This document shows positions 1 to 9,990 of a DNA stretch of 64,000 nt, in pieces. Position 1 is the first letter of the stretch. Each line of letters begins with the position of its first letter. The position numbers and the translations under genes are program-made. The stretch covers positions 141,001 through 205,000 of the forward strand of contig CAUYUJ010006336.1 in the NCBI GenBank assembly GCA_963575745.1, written 5' to 3'. Under the pieces are notes generated by a model, which ran no database searches, was not told the origin of the DNA, and saw only the letters and a program-made list of their open reading frames with translations. This stretch comes from Prorocentrum cordatum (lineage: Eukaryota > Sar > Dinophyceae > Prorocentrales > Prorocentraceae).

Positions 1-1
1 C

Positions 2-256
2 CGCGAGGGCGACGAAGGCAAGGGCAAGGGCCGCTGGGCAATGGGCGCGGCCCGCGCCAAGGCGGCAGGGGCCGCTCCTTCGGCCGCGGCTGAGGCGGCG
101 GGGGGGGGGGGGCGGCAAGGGCGGGGGGGGGGGGCCGCGGGCCCCCCCGCCAGCAACCCCAGCCAACGGGCGATTGAGAGGGGCCCGACCGCAGAGGGAC
201 CGTCAGCGGGCCCCGGCGCCTCGCCTTCCGCCCCGCGGCAGAGATGCGCGATATGA
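2..256 (+). CDS. Partial Gly/Ala-rich hypothetical protein, open at the window edge
   Basis: Frame 2 is open from the first bases of the window to a TGA at about 256. The product is rich in Gly, Ala, Arg and Pro, with a short Lys/Gly stretch before an internal Met at base 41. A run of G residues (100-135) makes the frame unreliable there. No family is recognised. It may be the 3' end of an exon or of the ORF that continues in frame 3 from base 399. Composition alone supports coding, so confidence is low. Confidence 0.25.
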   Translation, partial: REGDEGKGKGRWAMGAARAKAAGAAPSAAAEAAGGGGRQGRGGGAAGPPASNPSQRAIERGPTAEGPSAGPGASPSAPRQRCAI

Positions 257-398
257 GCAACCTGACCACGGACATTTACTTCGCCAAAATTTGCGCGTGG
301 GCGTTTCAGAAGCCCCTAGCAGCGGGCCGCTGCTATGGGGGCTGGGTCAGGAAACGGAGCGAGGGGCATTCGCCCAGACCCCGCGCATTCACGCGGGA

Positions 399-860
399 AT
401 GGCGCTAATGGGAGGCCTTCCAGAGACAGTGACGGAATGGCAGACCGCGGACGTAACATCGGTGGAGCCGCCTATGGTCTGGGCAATCGACGCGCCGAAC
501 AATTTCCTGGTCATGGTGGACGGCAGCAGCATCTACAGCCAGGCCAGGGCCACCGAGGCGATCGAGCTGCGCAAGGTCAGCGAGAGCTACAAAGTTCGCA
601 ACTACAGGCACCAGAACCCGAACGAGGACGAGCAGTTCTGGGAGGAGGGCGCGGGCAATATTCTGATCAGCATCAACAGGGCCCCCATTTTCCGAGCGGC
701 GCCCCTAAAAGTAACGAGCGAGGAGATTCTGGAGAAGCTGGGCAAGTTCTCGGGCCACAACCGGATGAAAGCGGCGGGGGTGCTGATGGTTCTCGCGGGC
801 GGCGCGAAGTCCCAGGTGGCGGCACCCAAGATGAAGTTGGAGATGGCGGTGGAGCGCTAA
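399..860 (+). CDS. Hypothetical protein, 153 codons
   Basis: The ATG at 399 opens a frame-3 ORF that ends at TAA 858-860. The sequence is non-repetitive and protein-like: motifs such as PPMVWAIDAPNNFLVMVDGS near the N-terminus, a charged QNPNEDEQFWEE segment, and a C-terminal KLGKFSGHNRMKAAGV helix-like region. No known domain is recognised. The same frame stays open for another 372 bases after the TAA, so the stop may be a lesion, a recoding site or the end of an exon. It belongs with the other broken frames in 0-3.4 kb, but whether they are one gene is unknown. Confidence 0.45.
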   Translation: MALMGGLPETVTEWQTADVTSVEPPMVWAIDAPNNFLVMVDGSSIYSQARATEAIELRKVSESYKVRNYRHQNPNEDEQFWEEGAGNILISINRAPIFRAAPLKVTSEEILEKLGKFSGHNRMKAAGVLMVLAGGAKSQVAAPKMKLEMAVER

Positions 861-1232
861 CTCCAGCGTCGGCGCCGCGAAGCGAGGGGGGCAGCGGCGC
901 TCGCGAGGGCATCTCGGAGTGCAAGCGTCCCGGCGCCAAGTGCCCGACCGCGACTGACGCGGACCAGCACTTGCGCGACCCCCTCTGCGAAGGCTACTGC
1001 ACAGCTTTCTGAGGGCGCCGCCCCTCAGGAGGCCCCCGCAGCGCAGGCGGGCCTCTCAGAAGTGCCCAATAGCGGACAAGCGAGACGGCATCTCTCTGAT
1101 GAGGAAAAGATCGCGGAGTCATTCAGCATGGATGGTGAGCGCTTCGTCATACTTGGACGCGTGTCCCCGAGAAGCAGGCGCATCAAATTTGCCTTCATCT
1201 GTCGGGCGGAACGGGAGGCATAATTACAGAGG
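861..1232 (+). pseudogene. In-frame continuation of the preceding ORF after TAA
   Basis: Frame 3 remains open from directly after the TAA at 858-860 to TAA 1230-1232. It begins with a basic, Ala/Ser-rich stretch that contains the ALARASRSA motif (see repeats). It then reads as ordinary protein, with RRHLSDEEKIAESFSMDG followed by a basic GRVSPRSRRIKFAFICRAER end. The only Met is late (SMDGERF), so it is unlikely to be an independent gene. Function is unknown. Confidence 0.35.
895..926 (+). repeat. Copy 1 of a repeated coding motif (ALARASRSA)
   Basis: The core GCGAGGGCATCTCGGAGTGC, preceded 30-40 bases upstream by GCTAACTCCAGCG, recurs at about 1805-1833 and 3369-3392. All three are on the + strand with the same reading phase. 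In frame 3 they read ALARASRSA, ALARKSRSA and ALARASRSA. In frame 2 they read REGISECK, GEEVPECK and GEGIPECR. Confidence 0.55.
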
Positions 1233-1468
1233 AACGCCCCGGGGAAAGGTTTCCCAGGAAGCAGCCAGTCCTCGCGTCCAAACATGTAGTTGCCTACGTC
1301 TTAACTTGTGACGGCACTGCATCTCACAGCGTGGCCCCAATTGCCCCTTCACCTCCTCGTGGCCACCTACAGTTGTGGCGATGCGGCGTGATAGGGGCCT
1401 CTGCGTTCCTTGCAGATTTCAACAGACAACATATGTGCAGCGAGGGATCACGGAAACGCGTGCAATCG

Positions 1469-1606
1469 AGGACCGCTTCGCGGCTGCCACTCGGACAAAC
1501 GACCGACAGGTTTCGGGGCATTTAGCTTCCTGGGAGCCAGGGCTATGGCCCGGCGCTACATCGAAGGCCGCTTCGCGGCTGCAACTCGGCCAACCGACGG
1601 GAAGCG
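1469..1606 (+). repeat. Two-copy short direct repeat about 92 bp apart
   Basis: The core CCGCTTCGCGGCTGC followed by AACTCGG/CACTCGG and CAAACGAC/CAACCGAC occurs at about 1475-1512 and 1568-1599. The translated cores are RFAAATRTND and RFAAATRPTD in the same phase. No terminal repeats are seen; this is an imperfect local duplication. Confidence 0.6.
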
Positions 1607-1800
1607 TGCGCCGAGCGCGGGAGGCGATGTCTGTTTCCTAGGACATTGTGGGTTCAGGAGCGCACCCCGACTCCAGAGTTCTACGAGGTACTGTCGGGGG
1701 CTACTGGCCACGGCGCGGGATTTCAGAGAGGAGATAAATCCCCGTCGCGTACCATCTGCCCCCACGGCCTTTCTGGCTCAACCAGAGCGTCGGCTCGAAC

Positions 1801-1835
1801 TTGCACTGGCGAGGAAGTCCCGGAGTGCAAGGCGC
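1801..1835 (+). repeat. Copy 2 of the ALARASRSA/EC motif
   Basis: TTGCACTGGCGAGGAAGTCC followed by CGGAGTGCAAGGCGCC matches the copies at 895-926 and 3366-3394. It is preceded by CCAGAGCGTCGGC, the counterpart of the CTCCAGCG element seen upstream of the other copies. Confidence 0.55.
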
Positions 1836-2074
1836 CGAAGGGCTGCTCGCGGCCTTCGCCAGAAGCGACAAGCTTTGGCCATGCGGCCGCTTCGGCGAGC
1901 AGTCTGGGCACACCAGGGCGATGGAGAGCCGCGGGGGGCGCGCCATGAACGAGTCAGGACGTGAACAGGACCAAGGAGGAAGAGGAACCCAGTGGAAGAG
2001 GGCGTGCGTCATTTGCGAGTTGGCCCTGCGGCTCGCGGCGTGGTCCGAGTGGAGCGACGAGGAAAAGCTTCGCC

Positions 2075-2902
2075 ATGGCGGGGGGAAGTACAGAACAAGA
2101 ACAAGTGAGCCGCGATCAGAAGAAGCGCGCCAGGGGCCCAGCGTGGACCGCTCAGTCCATGGTGCAAGCCCAGGTGGCGAAGGCGATCGTCGACGCGGAG
2201 GAGCAATGCGACCGGCCGAAGAGGTCGCGCAACCAGAGATTCAAGAAGGTCCTTGAGCGGCCCGGGGAGGCGTCGAAGGCCTCGGTGGAAGGCATCAAGA
2301 AGAACGGGGGCATCTTCACGGCCCTCAGCAGGGCAGGGGAGACTGTGCGGGTCGCCCTGAACTGCGCCGAGGAGCGCGACGCCACGATGCGCGAGCACGC
2401 GCTCATGGACAAGGAGGACAGGGTGGCCCTTGAGGCAGCCGAGCAAGCGCTCGAAGAGAAAGAGAAGGAGCTGATGGAACACGGCAACTACAAGACGTGC
2501 AAGAACATGGGTGCGCCGCAGATCCAGCACTTGAAAGCGCTGGGCTTTGTGGACACGCGGAGAGACAATGCAGTGGTACAATTTGCGCGGTGCCGCGCGG
2601 GCTGGGACTGGGACAAGAGCTGCGCCTGCTCGTGCGGACTAGCCTTCCCCAACGAGCTGTGGTGGAGGGGCCCTGGCGTTCATTCGCGGTCAAAACAGTG
2701 GGTGTTCTGGTGCAAAGTCGACGGGGAGGCGCTGGTGATTGCCCATGAGAGCTCCCCCACCGACCAGCGCATGCAAGCATGGGTTGGCAAGATGAAGCGT
2801 CACTCCACCGAGGAGAACGCGAAGTGGCCCGGGATCGGCTGCAAGTCGAGGCCCCGCCCCTTTCCGCAACGGCCCGTCGAATGCTGTGGAGCTTCTCACT
2901 AA
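2075..2902 (+). CDS. Hypothetical charged protein with Cys/Trp-rich centre, 275 codons
   Basis: The ATG at 2075 lies in a good context (GCCATGG); the same frame opens upstream at a GTG (1961). The product starts with a basic, Gln/Arg-rich region, then a long charged helical stretch (about residues 70-145, EQALEEKEKELMEHG). A Cys/Trp-rich block follows (CRAGWDWDKSCACSCG) and then WVFWCKVDGEALVI. The Cys pattern could bind zinc, but no family is recognised. The last part is probably not the native end. Near 2850-2900, frame 3 reads far better (APFRNGPSNAVELLTNGKWGG) and then returns to frame 2 at a run of eight G, so two indels flank the TAA. Confidence 0.5.
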   Translation: MAGGSTEQEQVSRDQKKRARGPAWTAQSMVQAQVAKAIVDAEEQCDRPKRSRNQRFKKVLERPGEASKASVEGIKKNGGIFTALSRAGETVRVALNCAEERDATMREHALMDKEDRVALEAAEQALEEKEKELMEHGNYKTCKNMGAPQIQHLKALGFVDTRRDNAVVQFARCRAGWDWDKSCACSCGLAFPNELWWRGPGVHSRSKQWVFWCKVDGEALVIAHESSPTDQRMQAWVGKMKRHSTEENAKWPGIGCKSRPRPFPQRPVECCGASH

Positions 2903-3256
2903 TGGCAAGTGGGGGGGGCATTCGCAGCCGAGAGGCCGCCGCAGAGGATCGACGACGCCATTAATGAGCACCACTGCCAGTTCTCCAGCGCAGCCCAGCA
3001 GCTGAACCCAGATGCACAGCAGGTGATGATCCCGCCGGTCTTCCCGATGGCGCACCGCGGACAGAGCTGCGAGCTGATTGCAGGGTGCCCAGTGGAAGCA
3101 CGGCAAGCAGAAAGGAGACAGTACTTCTCGTTGCGCAGCCTGCGCGAGCTAGCGATGCGCATCGCGAAGGACGACCTGGAGAACCTGCAGAGCGTCGTGG
3201 AGGCATCCGGGAGGGAGTTCCATGGGGCTCAAGCGTCGCCAGGAACTGCGCGATAG
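2903..3256 (+). pseudogene. Continuation of the hypothetical protein after indels
   Basis: After the TAA at 2900-2902, frame 2 stays open to TAG 3254-3256. The text is protein-like: AFAAERPPQRIDDAINEHHC, a Gln-rich middle and a helical C-terminal part (LRELAMRIAKDDLENLQSVV). There is no in-frame ATG at the start. Together with the frame-3 segment at 2850-2900, it suggests one gene with a deletion near the CCCCGCCCC tract and another in the G8 run, or sequencing indels there. Confidence 0.4.
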
Positions 3257-3413
3257 AACAAGCGCCCTGCTCGGCGGCAACCACATCCTCGAGAAGTACG
3301 CCAATCCAGGAGGAGCGGCTAGCTCCAGCGGGCGCGCGCGAGCGCGCCCGCTCGCCCCTGCGGCCGCACTGGCGAGGGCATCCCGGAGTGCAGGCCAGCG
3401 GGGACTGCACTGA
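3222..3413 (+). pseudogene. Short frame-3 coding-like tail with motif copy 3
   Basis: Frame 3 from ATG 3222 reads GLKRRQELRDRTSALLGG, then HILEKYANPGGAASSSG, then a basic Ala-rich tail ending ALARASRSAGQRGLH and TGA. The first half looks like genuine protein and overlaps the end of the frame-2 ORF by 35 bases, so it may be the true continuation after another frameshift. It carries copy 3 of the repeated motif (3366-3394). Confidence 0.35.
3366..3394 (+). repeat. Copy 3 of the ALARASRSA/EC motif
   Basis: GCACTGGCGAGGGCATCCCG followed by GAGTGCAGG. It is preceded by GCTAGCTCCAGCG at about 3319, matching GCTAACTCCAGCG upstream of copy 1. Confidence 0.55.
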
Positions 3414-3429
3414 CATGAGCGTTTATTTC

Positions 3430-5100
3430 TGAGCACCGACAGGCGGCGCAAGAAGACAGGAGACCGCACGAATTCAGATGAACGCAGCACCACTGGGACG
3501 ACGAGTTGGGGACGAGGGCCCCACAGAGACGAGCAAAGCGTTCCCTTAGGGCCCCTCCCCCAAGGCCTCCTTGAGAACCCCGCGACATCTTGCCCCTCCA
3601 ACACTCACCCCGCGCAGGACTGGTGGAGTCGGTGTTGACACGCCGTGGAACGACATTGGGACATGACCAGATGTGGAGGCCTTTCACACGCCGTGACCAC
3701 GGTGGCTTTGCTCGCCCCTACCTACACGCCGACTGGAAAGGGGACACTTCAGAGGTATACTTCGATTGCTACAGAGCGTTTGGATGCAGCGGGTTGCAGC
3801 ACAGGGAATGTGTCGCACACTACATGGAGTGCACGGTTTGGCCATTGGCAAGCACGTCCAGGCAACGAAGTGAGTCCAGAGCGGGAGGGAACTGTTCGAA
3901 GCGTGGGCCACGCAGGACCTCGGTAGAACATAGTATTGGGCTCCCCAATATAAGTTTGGCACGAAACGGGGCCTCCTGCATTCCCTCCCTCCTCCTCTCT
4001 TCGCGTGTCGTTGTGGAGCGGTTGCGTCGTTTTCCTCCCCCTGGTTTGGAGCCCTGCTCACCATGCGCGTTCCCCAAGGAGAGGCGCGCGAAAGGGCCAG
4101 CAGCTGCTCCCCCCGCACTGACCCGCAGGGACCCGTGCTCGCAAGGTAGCGAGCCTCTCTTACGGGGCATTTTTTTCGGAGTTCGCTTCTTAGAGCATCG
4201 GGGCACGCCCCCTGCCGGCCCCACGAGAAGTCTGGGTCTGCGGCAAATTTCGTCCGCAGGGGATTCTGCAAGTCGTACCCCGCGGCTCCTTGGCGGGCGT
4301 TTCGTCGTTGACCCCATCATGCGGATGTTCTGTCCTTTCCCTCCTCCCTCCTCCATCCTCCATCCTCCTCCCTCCTCCTTCCTCCACCTTCGTCCCGGGA
4401 CCCCGTGCAGAAGGACTCGATCGCCGCAGCGCGCGGGCGTCCGCCCGGGAACCTTGCGTTGGCGCTGGGACCTTGCGCGCGCCGAGCCCACAATGGCACA
4501 ATGGCTCTCCGCGCGCCGAGCCCGCCGCGAGCCCAGTGTTGATGCTCAGGGCACAAGAGGGAAGCACAGCCACAACGAAGTGGATTTTTCGGGGAAGGGG
4601 GCCCTCGGGGGAAACCCACCGCGCTCGACATGAACGCCCTGGTTGTCGTTGTGGTGGATTTGGCCGTCCTGGGACGCCACGCCGACCACAAACAGTACGA
4701 CGCTGGTGTCGGTGTTCCGACACATTCTGGCTTGCACAGGACACTCCCCAGGGTGTGCCCTCGTTGCGGTTATGGTCGCATGCAGTCCCCGCAGATCCTA
4801 GAAGTCCGCGGGGGTGTCCGAAATATTGTGTTTGTTCTGAAACTCTGCCCCCCACCTGCGTACCGGTCGATTGCCGCCGGCTTCGGGGTGCATCGCAGAA
4901 AATCGCAAGTAGAGCAGCTCGGGGCCTTACCTTTCTGTGGCATTTTTCGCACTGGATCGATCTGTGATGGCCCTGGGGCCTGGAGCCAGTCGAAAACGGC
5001 CGCCGTGGAAAAAAACATTGGAATTGGAATTTCAACGCCAGGATCTCAAGGTCCGCCCGCCCTTCCGAGCGCCACACTCGTCGGCGAGCGAAGGGGGGGG
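3430..5100. other. No supported gene; mixed GC-rich DNA with a CTC-rich patch
   Basis: Several overlapping open frames exist on both strands, but none reads as protein for more than a few codons. A pyrimidine patch (CCTCCTCCATCCTCCATCCT and similar) lies at 4336-4390. Nothing else is identified. Confidence 0.5.
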
Positions 5101-5117
5101 AGTGATAAGGAAAAGGC

Positions 5118-5216
5118 CTTCTCAGAAGGCGGCGGGACTTCTCAGAAGCCCTCGTGCTTTTGAGAGATTAAGGAGATGTTTCAGATTGCCAGGGGACTAC
5201 CGCGCCTTCTGAGAAG
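5118..5216. repeat. 14-bp perfect inverted repeat with 71-bp loop
   Basis: CTTCTCAGAAGGCG at 5118-5131 is the exact reverse complement of CGCCTTCTGAGAAG at 5203-5216. A further CTTCTCAGAAG lies inside at 5138-5148. The TTCTNAGAA core is itself near-palindromic, so three hairpin-capable cores occur in 100 bases. This may be a small MITE or a regulatory hairpin. Confidence 0.65.
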
Positions 5217-5275
5217 ACCCGCCCCTTCTCATTTCACCCTGCGCTCGCCGACAACACACGGGCGAACTCAGCTTG

Positions 5276-5626
5276 ATGGGCTTGTTTTCCACCACCACCA
5301 CGATAAGATGGAGGGGGAAGGAGGGGGAGGATGAGGAGGAGGAGGAGGAGGACCCCTCTCCCTCCTACTTCGAGTGGTGGTGGTGGAAGACAAGCCCACC
5401 ACAGCTGCCCTGGGCACAGGACCTCGAGGACGCGCTCGAGGGGACGGTGGCCTCGCCGGAGGACCAGCGGCGGCTGCTGGAGACCTGCCTCAGGGCTGTG
5501 GAGGTGCTCCTCGACCGGCTCCGGCGGCGGGCGCCGTTGCTCGTGGCGGCCCATCGCCATGATCGGGGGTTGGCCAAGATCAGGGGCAACGATCCCAGAC
5601 CCCCTCGGGCAATGGAAAAATCGTGA
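5276..5626 (+). CDS. Hypothetical acidic then helical protein, 116 codons
   Basis: The ATG at 5276 opens a frame to TGA 5624-5626. The N-terminus has Thr/Arg, then an EEEEEE run and a Trp run (WWWW), both from GGAGGA and TGGTGG repeats. Residues about 48-95 read as a real amphipathic helical region (LEDALEGTVASPEDQRRLLE, then LRAVEVLLDRLRRRAPLL). The helical part, 5415-5570, may be an exon of a host gene rather than a stand-alone ORF. No family is recognised. Confidence 0.35.
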   Translation: MGLFSTTTTIRWRGKEGEDEEEEEEDPSPSYFEWWWWKTSPPQLPWAQDLEDALEGTVASPEDQRRLLETCLRAVEVLLDRLRRRAPLLVAAHRHDRGLAKIRGNDPRPPRAMEKS

Positions 5627-5639
5627 CAGGAGGTTCTTT

Positions 5640-5782
5640 GCTATTTTCGGCCTGTGGGGTCCCTTGCCGGCCCTCGGGACCGTCAGAAAACGACTCAGGA
5701 CGAAAAACCGGTCCAGGGTAATGGGTCGAGACCTCCAGGGGTCGACGTAATGAAAAAGTCATGACGTCGGGGGTCTGGGATA
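5640..5782 (+). repeat. Dispersed repeat family D, copy a
   Basis: Shared blocks in order: CGGCCTGTGGGGTCCC, then AAACGACTCAGGACG, then GGGTCGAGACCTCCAGGGGT, then ATGACGTCGGGGGTCTGGG. Copies b (36403-36537) and c (49145-49240) are on the same strand; copy d (31808-31985) is reversed. The unit is about 100-170 bp, with no ORF and no obvious terminal repeat. Confidence 0.75.
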
Positions 5783-6240
5783 AGGGTGGATGGGCATACA
5801 AGGGGATAGATCGACCCTCAATCGCCCACTGATCGCCGATAGGGGCCCCATAGCCCAAACCCGCCCAGGAAGGTGCGGTTTCGCTATCGGGGGCCGATCG
5901 CCGATCTATCGACGATGTATCGCTGATTGCAGATCGATGCATGCCCCCCTATGCCAGTCCCCCCCTATCGGTGCCCCTCACAAGAGGGGGGTGATGACGA
6001 GGGTTCGGTGGATGTCATGGCCGGTGTCCTGGTGTCGTCCCGAATCTCATGGCCCCCTCCCTTCATCTTTCAGCACATCCCCTGGCCATGTTTTGGCCCT
6101 GCACGGGCCTCCGACCATGACTTGCATCTCCCTCCTCCTGGACGCCACATTTCTGACAAAAACATGATTTTTCATGACAGAGGATAGATACATGCACGAC
6201 AGAAGAAAACTGATGCACTACAAAACGACACGTTTTCGCG
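5783..6240. other. Non-coding stretch, CGATC-rich
   Basis: Contains scattered GATCGCCGAT/ATCGATCG motifs at 5805-5940. No supported gene or clean repeat was seen. Confidence 0.4.
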
Positions 6241-6267
6241 ACAAGAGAAGAAGGTGGGAGGCGTTTC

Positions 6268-6672
6268 TGCCTCCCGCTTTCGGCTCCCGCTTTCGTTTCG
6301 CCTCCCGCGTTCGCCTCCCGCGTTCGCCTCCCGCTGTCCTTTCGTCTCCCGCTTTCGCCCCTGGCTTTCGTTTCGCCTCCTGCTTTCGCCTCCCGCTTTT
6401 TCTTCGCCTTCTACTTTAGCCTCCCGCTTTCACCGCCCTTTTTTGGTCTTCCGCTTACGCCTCCCGCGTTCGCCGTCCGTTTTCGCCTCCCGCTTTCGCT
6501 TCCCGATCTCGCCTGCCTCTTTCGCCTCCCGCTTTCGCCTCCCACGTTCGCCGTCCGTTTTCGCCTCCCGCTTTCACCTCCGACGTCGCCTCCCGCTTTG
6601 GCCTCCTGCTTTCGCCTCCCGCTTTCGCCTCCCGCTTTCGCCCCCTGCCTCCCGCTTTCGCCCACCGCTTTA
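6268..6672 (+). repeat. 12-bp minisatellite TTCGCCTCCCGC
   Basis: About 30 tandem copies of TTCGCCTCCCGC with variants (TTCGTTTCGCC, TTCGCCGTCCG). The opposite strand reads as (AGGESGRRK)-like low-complexity peptide in all long frames, so none of those ORFs is taken as a gene. Confidence 0.85.
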
Positions 6673-7064
6673 AACCCCCTTGTCGCGAAACAGTTTCGCC
6701 TTGTCGTTGGGCTGCCTTGCCTCTGGAGGAACGCACCCATCTCTCGGACGCGTCTGACATGCAGCCTTTCTGTATTCCTATGTCCTCGGAAGCTTTCCTC
6801 CTGTTCTTCGTCGTTTGGGCTCCCGTCGGAGCCGCGACCGGCTTCCGGAGGCCTCCGAGGGGCACATCTTTGGAGGCCCCCCGCTCCCGCACGGGACTTC
6901 CGGGGGGACTCTTGGGGATCGCGGCGAGGCCCCCATCCGAGGTGTCTTTTTCCTCCGCCTGCGGGCTCCGAGGCCTTCGAGGAAGGCTCGGGAGGGGCGC
7001 TCGGCTCCGGGGAAAAGGCCGCGCGGGCGGGGGGGCCGATTCCTGCGGGGCCCTCCCTCATACC

Positions 7065-7261
7065 GAGGTGGTCCAGCTGGAGTACGGCACCAGCCTGTTC
7101 AAGAAGACGAAGGACCAGTTCGGCGATTTCTGGAGCGCGGTCGCCCGCCTGGGGAAGCTCGCGCTGCCCGGCGAGGTGGACCCCGCCGAGGGCAAGCTCA
7201 ACCGCGTGACGGCGCCCTCGAAGTTCCACGTCCCCGAGTCATCGGTCCGGCGGGGCGTGCA
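7065..7261 (+). CDS. Exon-like segment of an unknown host protein
   Basis: Frame 3 reads as normal protein here: EVVQLEYGTSLFKKTKDQFG, then DFWSAVARLGKLALPGEVDP, then KLNRVTAPSKFHVPESSVRR. Upstream (6720-7060) the same frame becomes Pro/Ser/Arg-rich and unconvincing. Downstream it runs into the AT-rich text at 7270, so this is read as a single exon. A GTGCAAGT just after 7255 could be a donor. The family is unknown. Confidence 0.5.
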
Positions 7262-7659
7262 AGTACACGTTGATAATTTCGGAGTATTCAGAAGTTCTTT
7301 AATTTTTTGGGGGCCGAGATCCTTTCATTTCTAGTTGTTCTATCCTGGTCCTCTTCCTGGCCACTAGGGGGCCAGGAACAATTAGAACCGAGCACAATTA
7401 GAAATGAGCACGATTAGACATGAACGCCGTGTAGTGCACAAGCGCGGTCGCCAAGCATTGCGCAGATTCAGAATAACCGCGTGCCCCGGATAGTAAAGCA
7501 TCCCCCCCTTTGAGACCTGAGTGTGGATTCTCTCCAGCAAATGCAGTTTTGGTCGGCGGCGGGGGGCGGCGGGGCTTAATTTTGTTATCACCGAGACAAG
7601 TACGAATCACATTGAATCTCCTTACCGCGTCATCATCAGCAGCATGATCAACATCATCC

Positions 7660-7734
7660 CCATCAGTTACAACTACTGCTACTACGACTACTACTAGTAC
7701 GACTACGGCTACGACTACGACGACGACGACGACG

Positions 7735-7766
<32 letters not shown>

Positions 7767-7777
7767 CACTACTACTC

Positions 7778-7812
<35 letters not shown>

Positions 7813-7939
7813 GCGACTACCACTACTACGACTACGATTACTATACTACTACTGCAACTACTACGGCTACAACAACTACTACTGCTATTATTACTACTAC
7901 TATTACTAGTAGTACCACTACTACCACTATTACTACTAT

Positions 7940-7974
<35 letters not shown>

Positions 7975-8497
7975 ATACTAATACTAATACTACGACTACT
8001 ACTGTTACGACTACTTCTACTACTGTTACTATTACGACTACTACTACTACTACTACTACGACTACTACTACTACTACTACTACTAATATTAAGGATACTA
8101 CTACTACTACAACTTTTACTTTCACGACTACCAGTACTACGACTGATATTACTACTACTGCTTCGGCGAATACTATTACTATAACCACGACGACTACTAC
8201 TACTACTACTACGCGTACAACGAATACTACTACGATTACGATTCCTACTACTACGACAGATGCTACTACGACTACTAATACGACTAGTACTACGAGTACG
8301 ATTGATGTATTGCTAGTTTGATGGCGACTACTACTAAGTATTACTACTACTCCTACTACTTTTACTATTACCACTACGACGACTACTACTACTACTACTG
8401 CTACTACTACGGCTACTACTACTACTATTTCCACTACTACTTTTGCTGCTACTACTACTACTGCTACTACGGCTACGACGACTGCTAGTACTATTAT

Positions 8498-8533
<36 letters not shown>

Positions 8534-8670
8534 GACTACTATTTCTACGCCAGCTACTACTACTACGATTATTGTTTTGTCACTTTGGTTACTACTGCCA
8601 CGACTACTGTCTAGTACGACCACTACTACTACTAGTATTATTTATATTACTACTACTACTACTACTACGA

Positions 8671-8715
<45 letters not shown>

Positions 8716-8814
8716 TTACTACTACTACGACTACTTCTAGTACTACTACTAGCACTGCTTCCACTACTACCACGACGACGACGACGACCACTACTACTTC
8801 TACTACTACTACTA

Positions 8815-8858
<44 letters not shown>

Positions 8859-9050
8859 GCTACTACTACTACTACTACTACTACACTACTACTACTCCTA
8901 CTACTACGACTACTACTACTACTACTACTATTACTACTACTACGATTCCTTTTACTACGACGACTACGGCTACGACTACGAGTACGACTCGTATTACTAT
9001 TGCATCAGTATTGTCATCATCACCAGCTACTACGACTACGACTACTGCCA
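7660..9050 (+). repeat. Degenerate (ACT)n trinucleotide array 1
   Basis: About 1.4 kb of ACT/TAC triplets with substitutions (ACG, ATT, GCT) and a few unique interruptions, for example at 8300-8330 and 8560-8610. Long open frames on both strands (poly-Thr, poly-Leu, poly-Val, poly-Tyr) are artefacts of the array. Confidence 0.95.
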
Positions 9051-9304
9051 TCCCACACCCACACGGGCGAACCTGTTTTATCTCCGGGGCTTCTTATCGC
9101 GGGAAAATGCCCGAGATGTTCCCCCCCACGCGCAAGTGGACTTCAATACCTTTCTGAAGTGAAAGGTTTTCCAACAGGAATATGGTAATATGATAGGTTT
9201 GCAAATGTGTTTTTTCAAGATCCCCCCCCCCATCCACCCTCCCTCCCCCCCCCTCACTCTTTCCTCCCTCCTCCTCCTCCTCCCCCCTCATCAGCTGTCA
9301 CGAC

Positions 9305-9990
9305 GCGATGGGGACCCAAATCCACCACCGTACGAGGACAGCATGGGCAACGTTCACTTCGCACAAACAGGAGCTGACAAACAATCATTACCCAATGACA
9401 CACCGACTCCGGCTTGTCAGCCGGACCTTAACACCCGCAGCACTCTACGGAGACGACCGCACGACCACTCAAGCACCTGACCACAACACTAGCAGCAACG
9501 ACGACGCAAAGAGCAACGCGCCCCAACAAGACACGACCGACCGACACAGCGAGAGCAACGACAACAACAATGACGAGGACGCCATGGAGCCGTGGGTCGA
9601 CCACATCCAGCGAGCCACGCGGCGCGCAGAACAGCACATGGAGCACCACCACATCGAAAACTGGGAGACGATTCGCAGACAGTGGTCGTGGCGTATGGCA
9701 TCCAAAGTTACCAACCACGAGCCTACCAGATAGACGTGGCGTGCACTGCGCTGGCAACCAGGAGAGATTCACGGCAACGTGGCTGGAGACACCACGGCGG
9801 CCAGCGCAAGCGTTGGGACGACGGTTTCGTCAGTTTCCTTCGAGAACACCGACCCGACCTGCACCCAACGCCCACACCTACCAATGAGCATGGCAAACCG
9901 AACGACCTCACTTGGGTTCGTTCAGTTCAACACACCACCACGTGGTCGATACTCGAGCACAAACACATCAGCATTTCGCCGACATTCATA
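9305..9990 (+). pseudogene. Decayed 3' fragment of a reverse-transcriptase protein
   Basis: Frame 2 reads IHHRTRTAWATFTSHKQELT, then MTHRLRLVSRTLTPAALYG, a pattern I associate with the region after the RT palm in dinoflagellate LINE-like RTs. Later come EPWVDHIQRATRRAEQHMEH and WETIRRQWSWRMASKVTNH, then a stop. Frame 1 then continues with RQRGWRHHGGQRKRWDDGFV and SFLREHRPDL, again typical of the RT C-terminus. The palm with its catalytic Asp residues is missing (5'-truncated), and at least one stop and one frameshift are present. It lies between two (ACT)n arrays. Family assignment is by motif memory only. Confidence 0.6.

Noticed and set aside
6411-7229. Minus-strand ORF of 272 codons with GGESGRRKR repeats
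   Set aside because: Generated by the 12-bp minisatellite.
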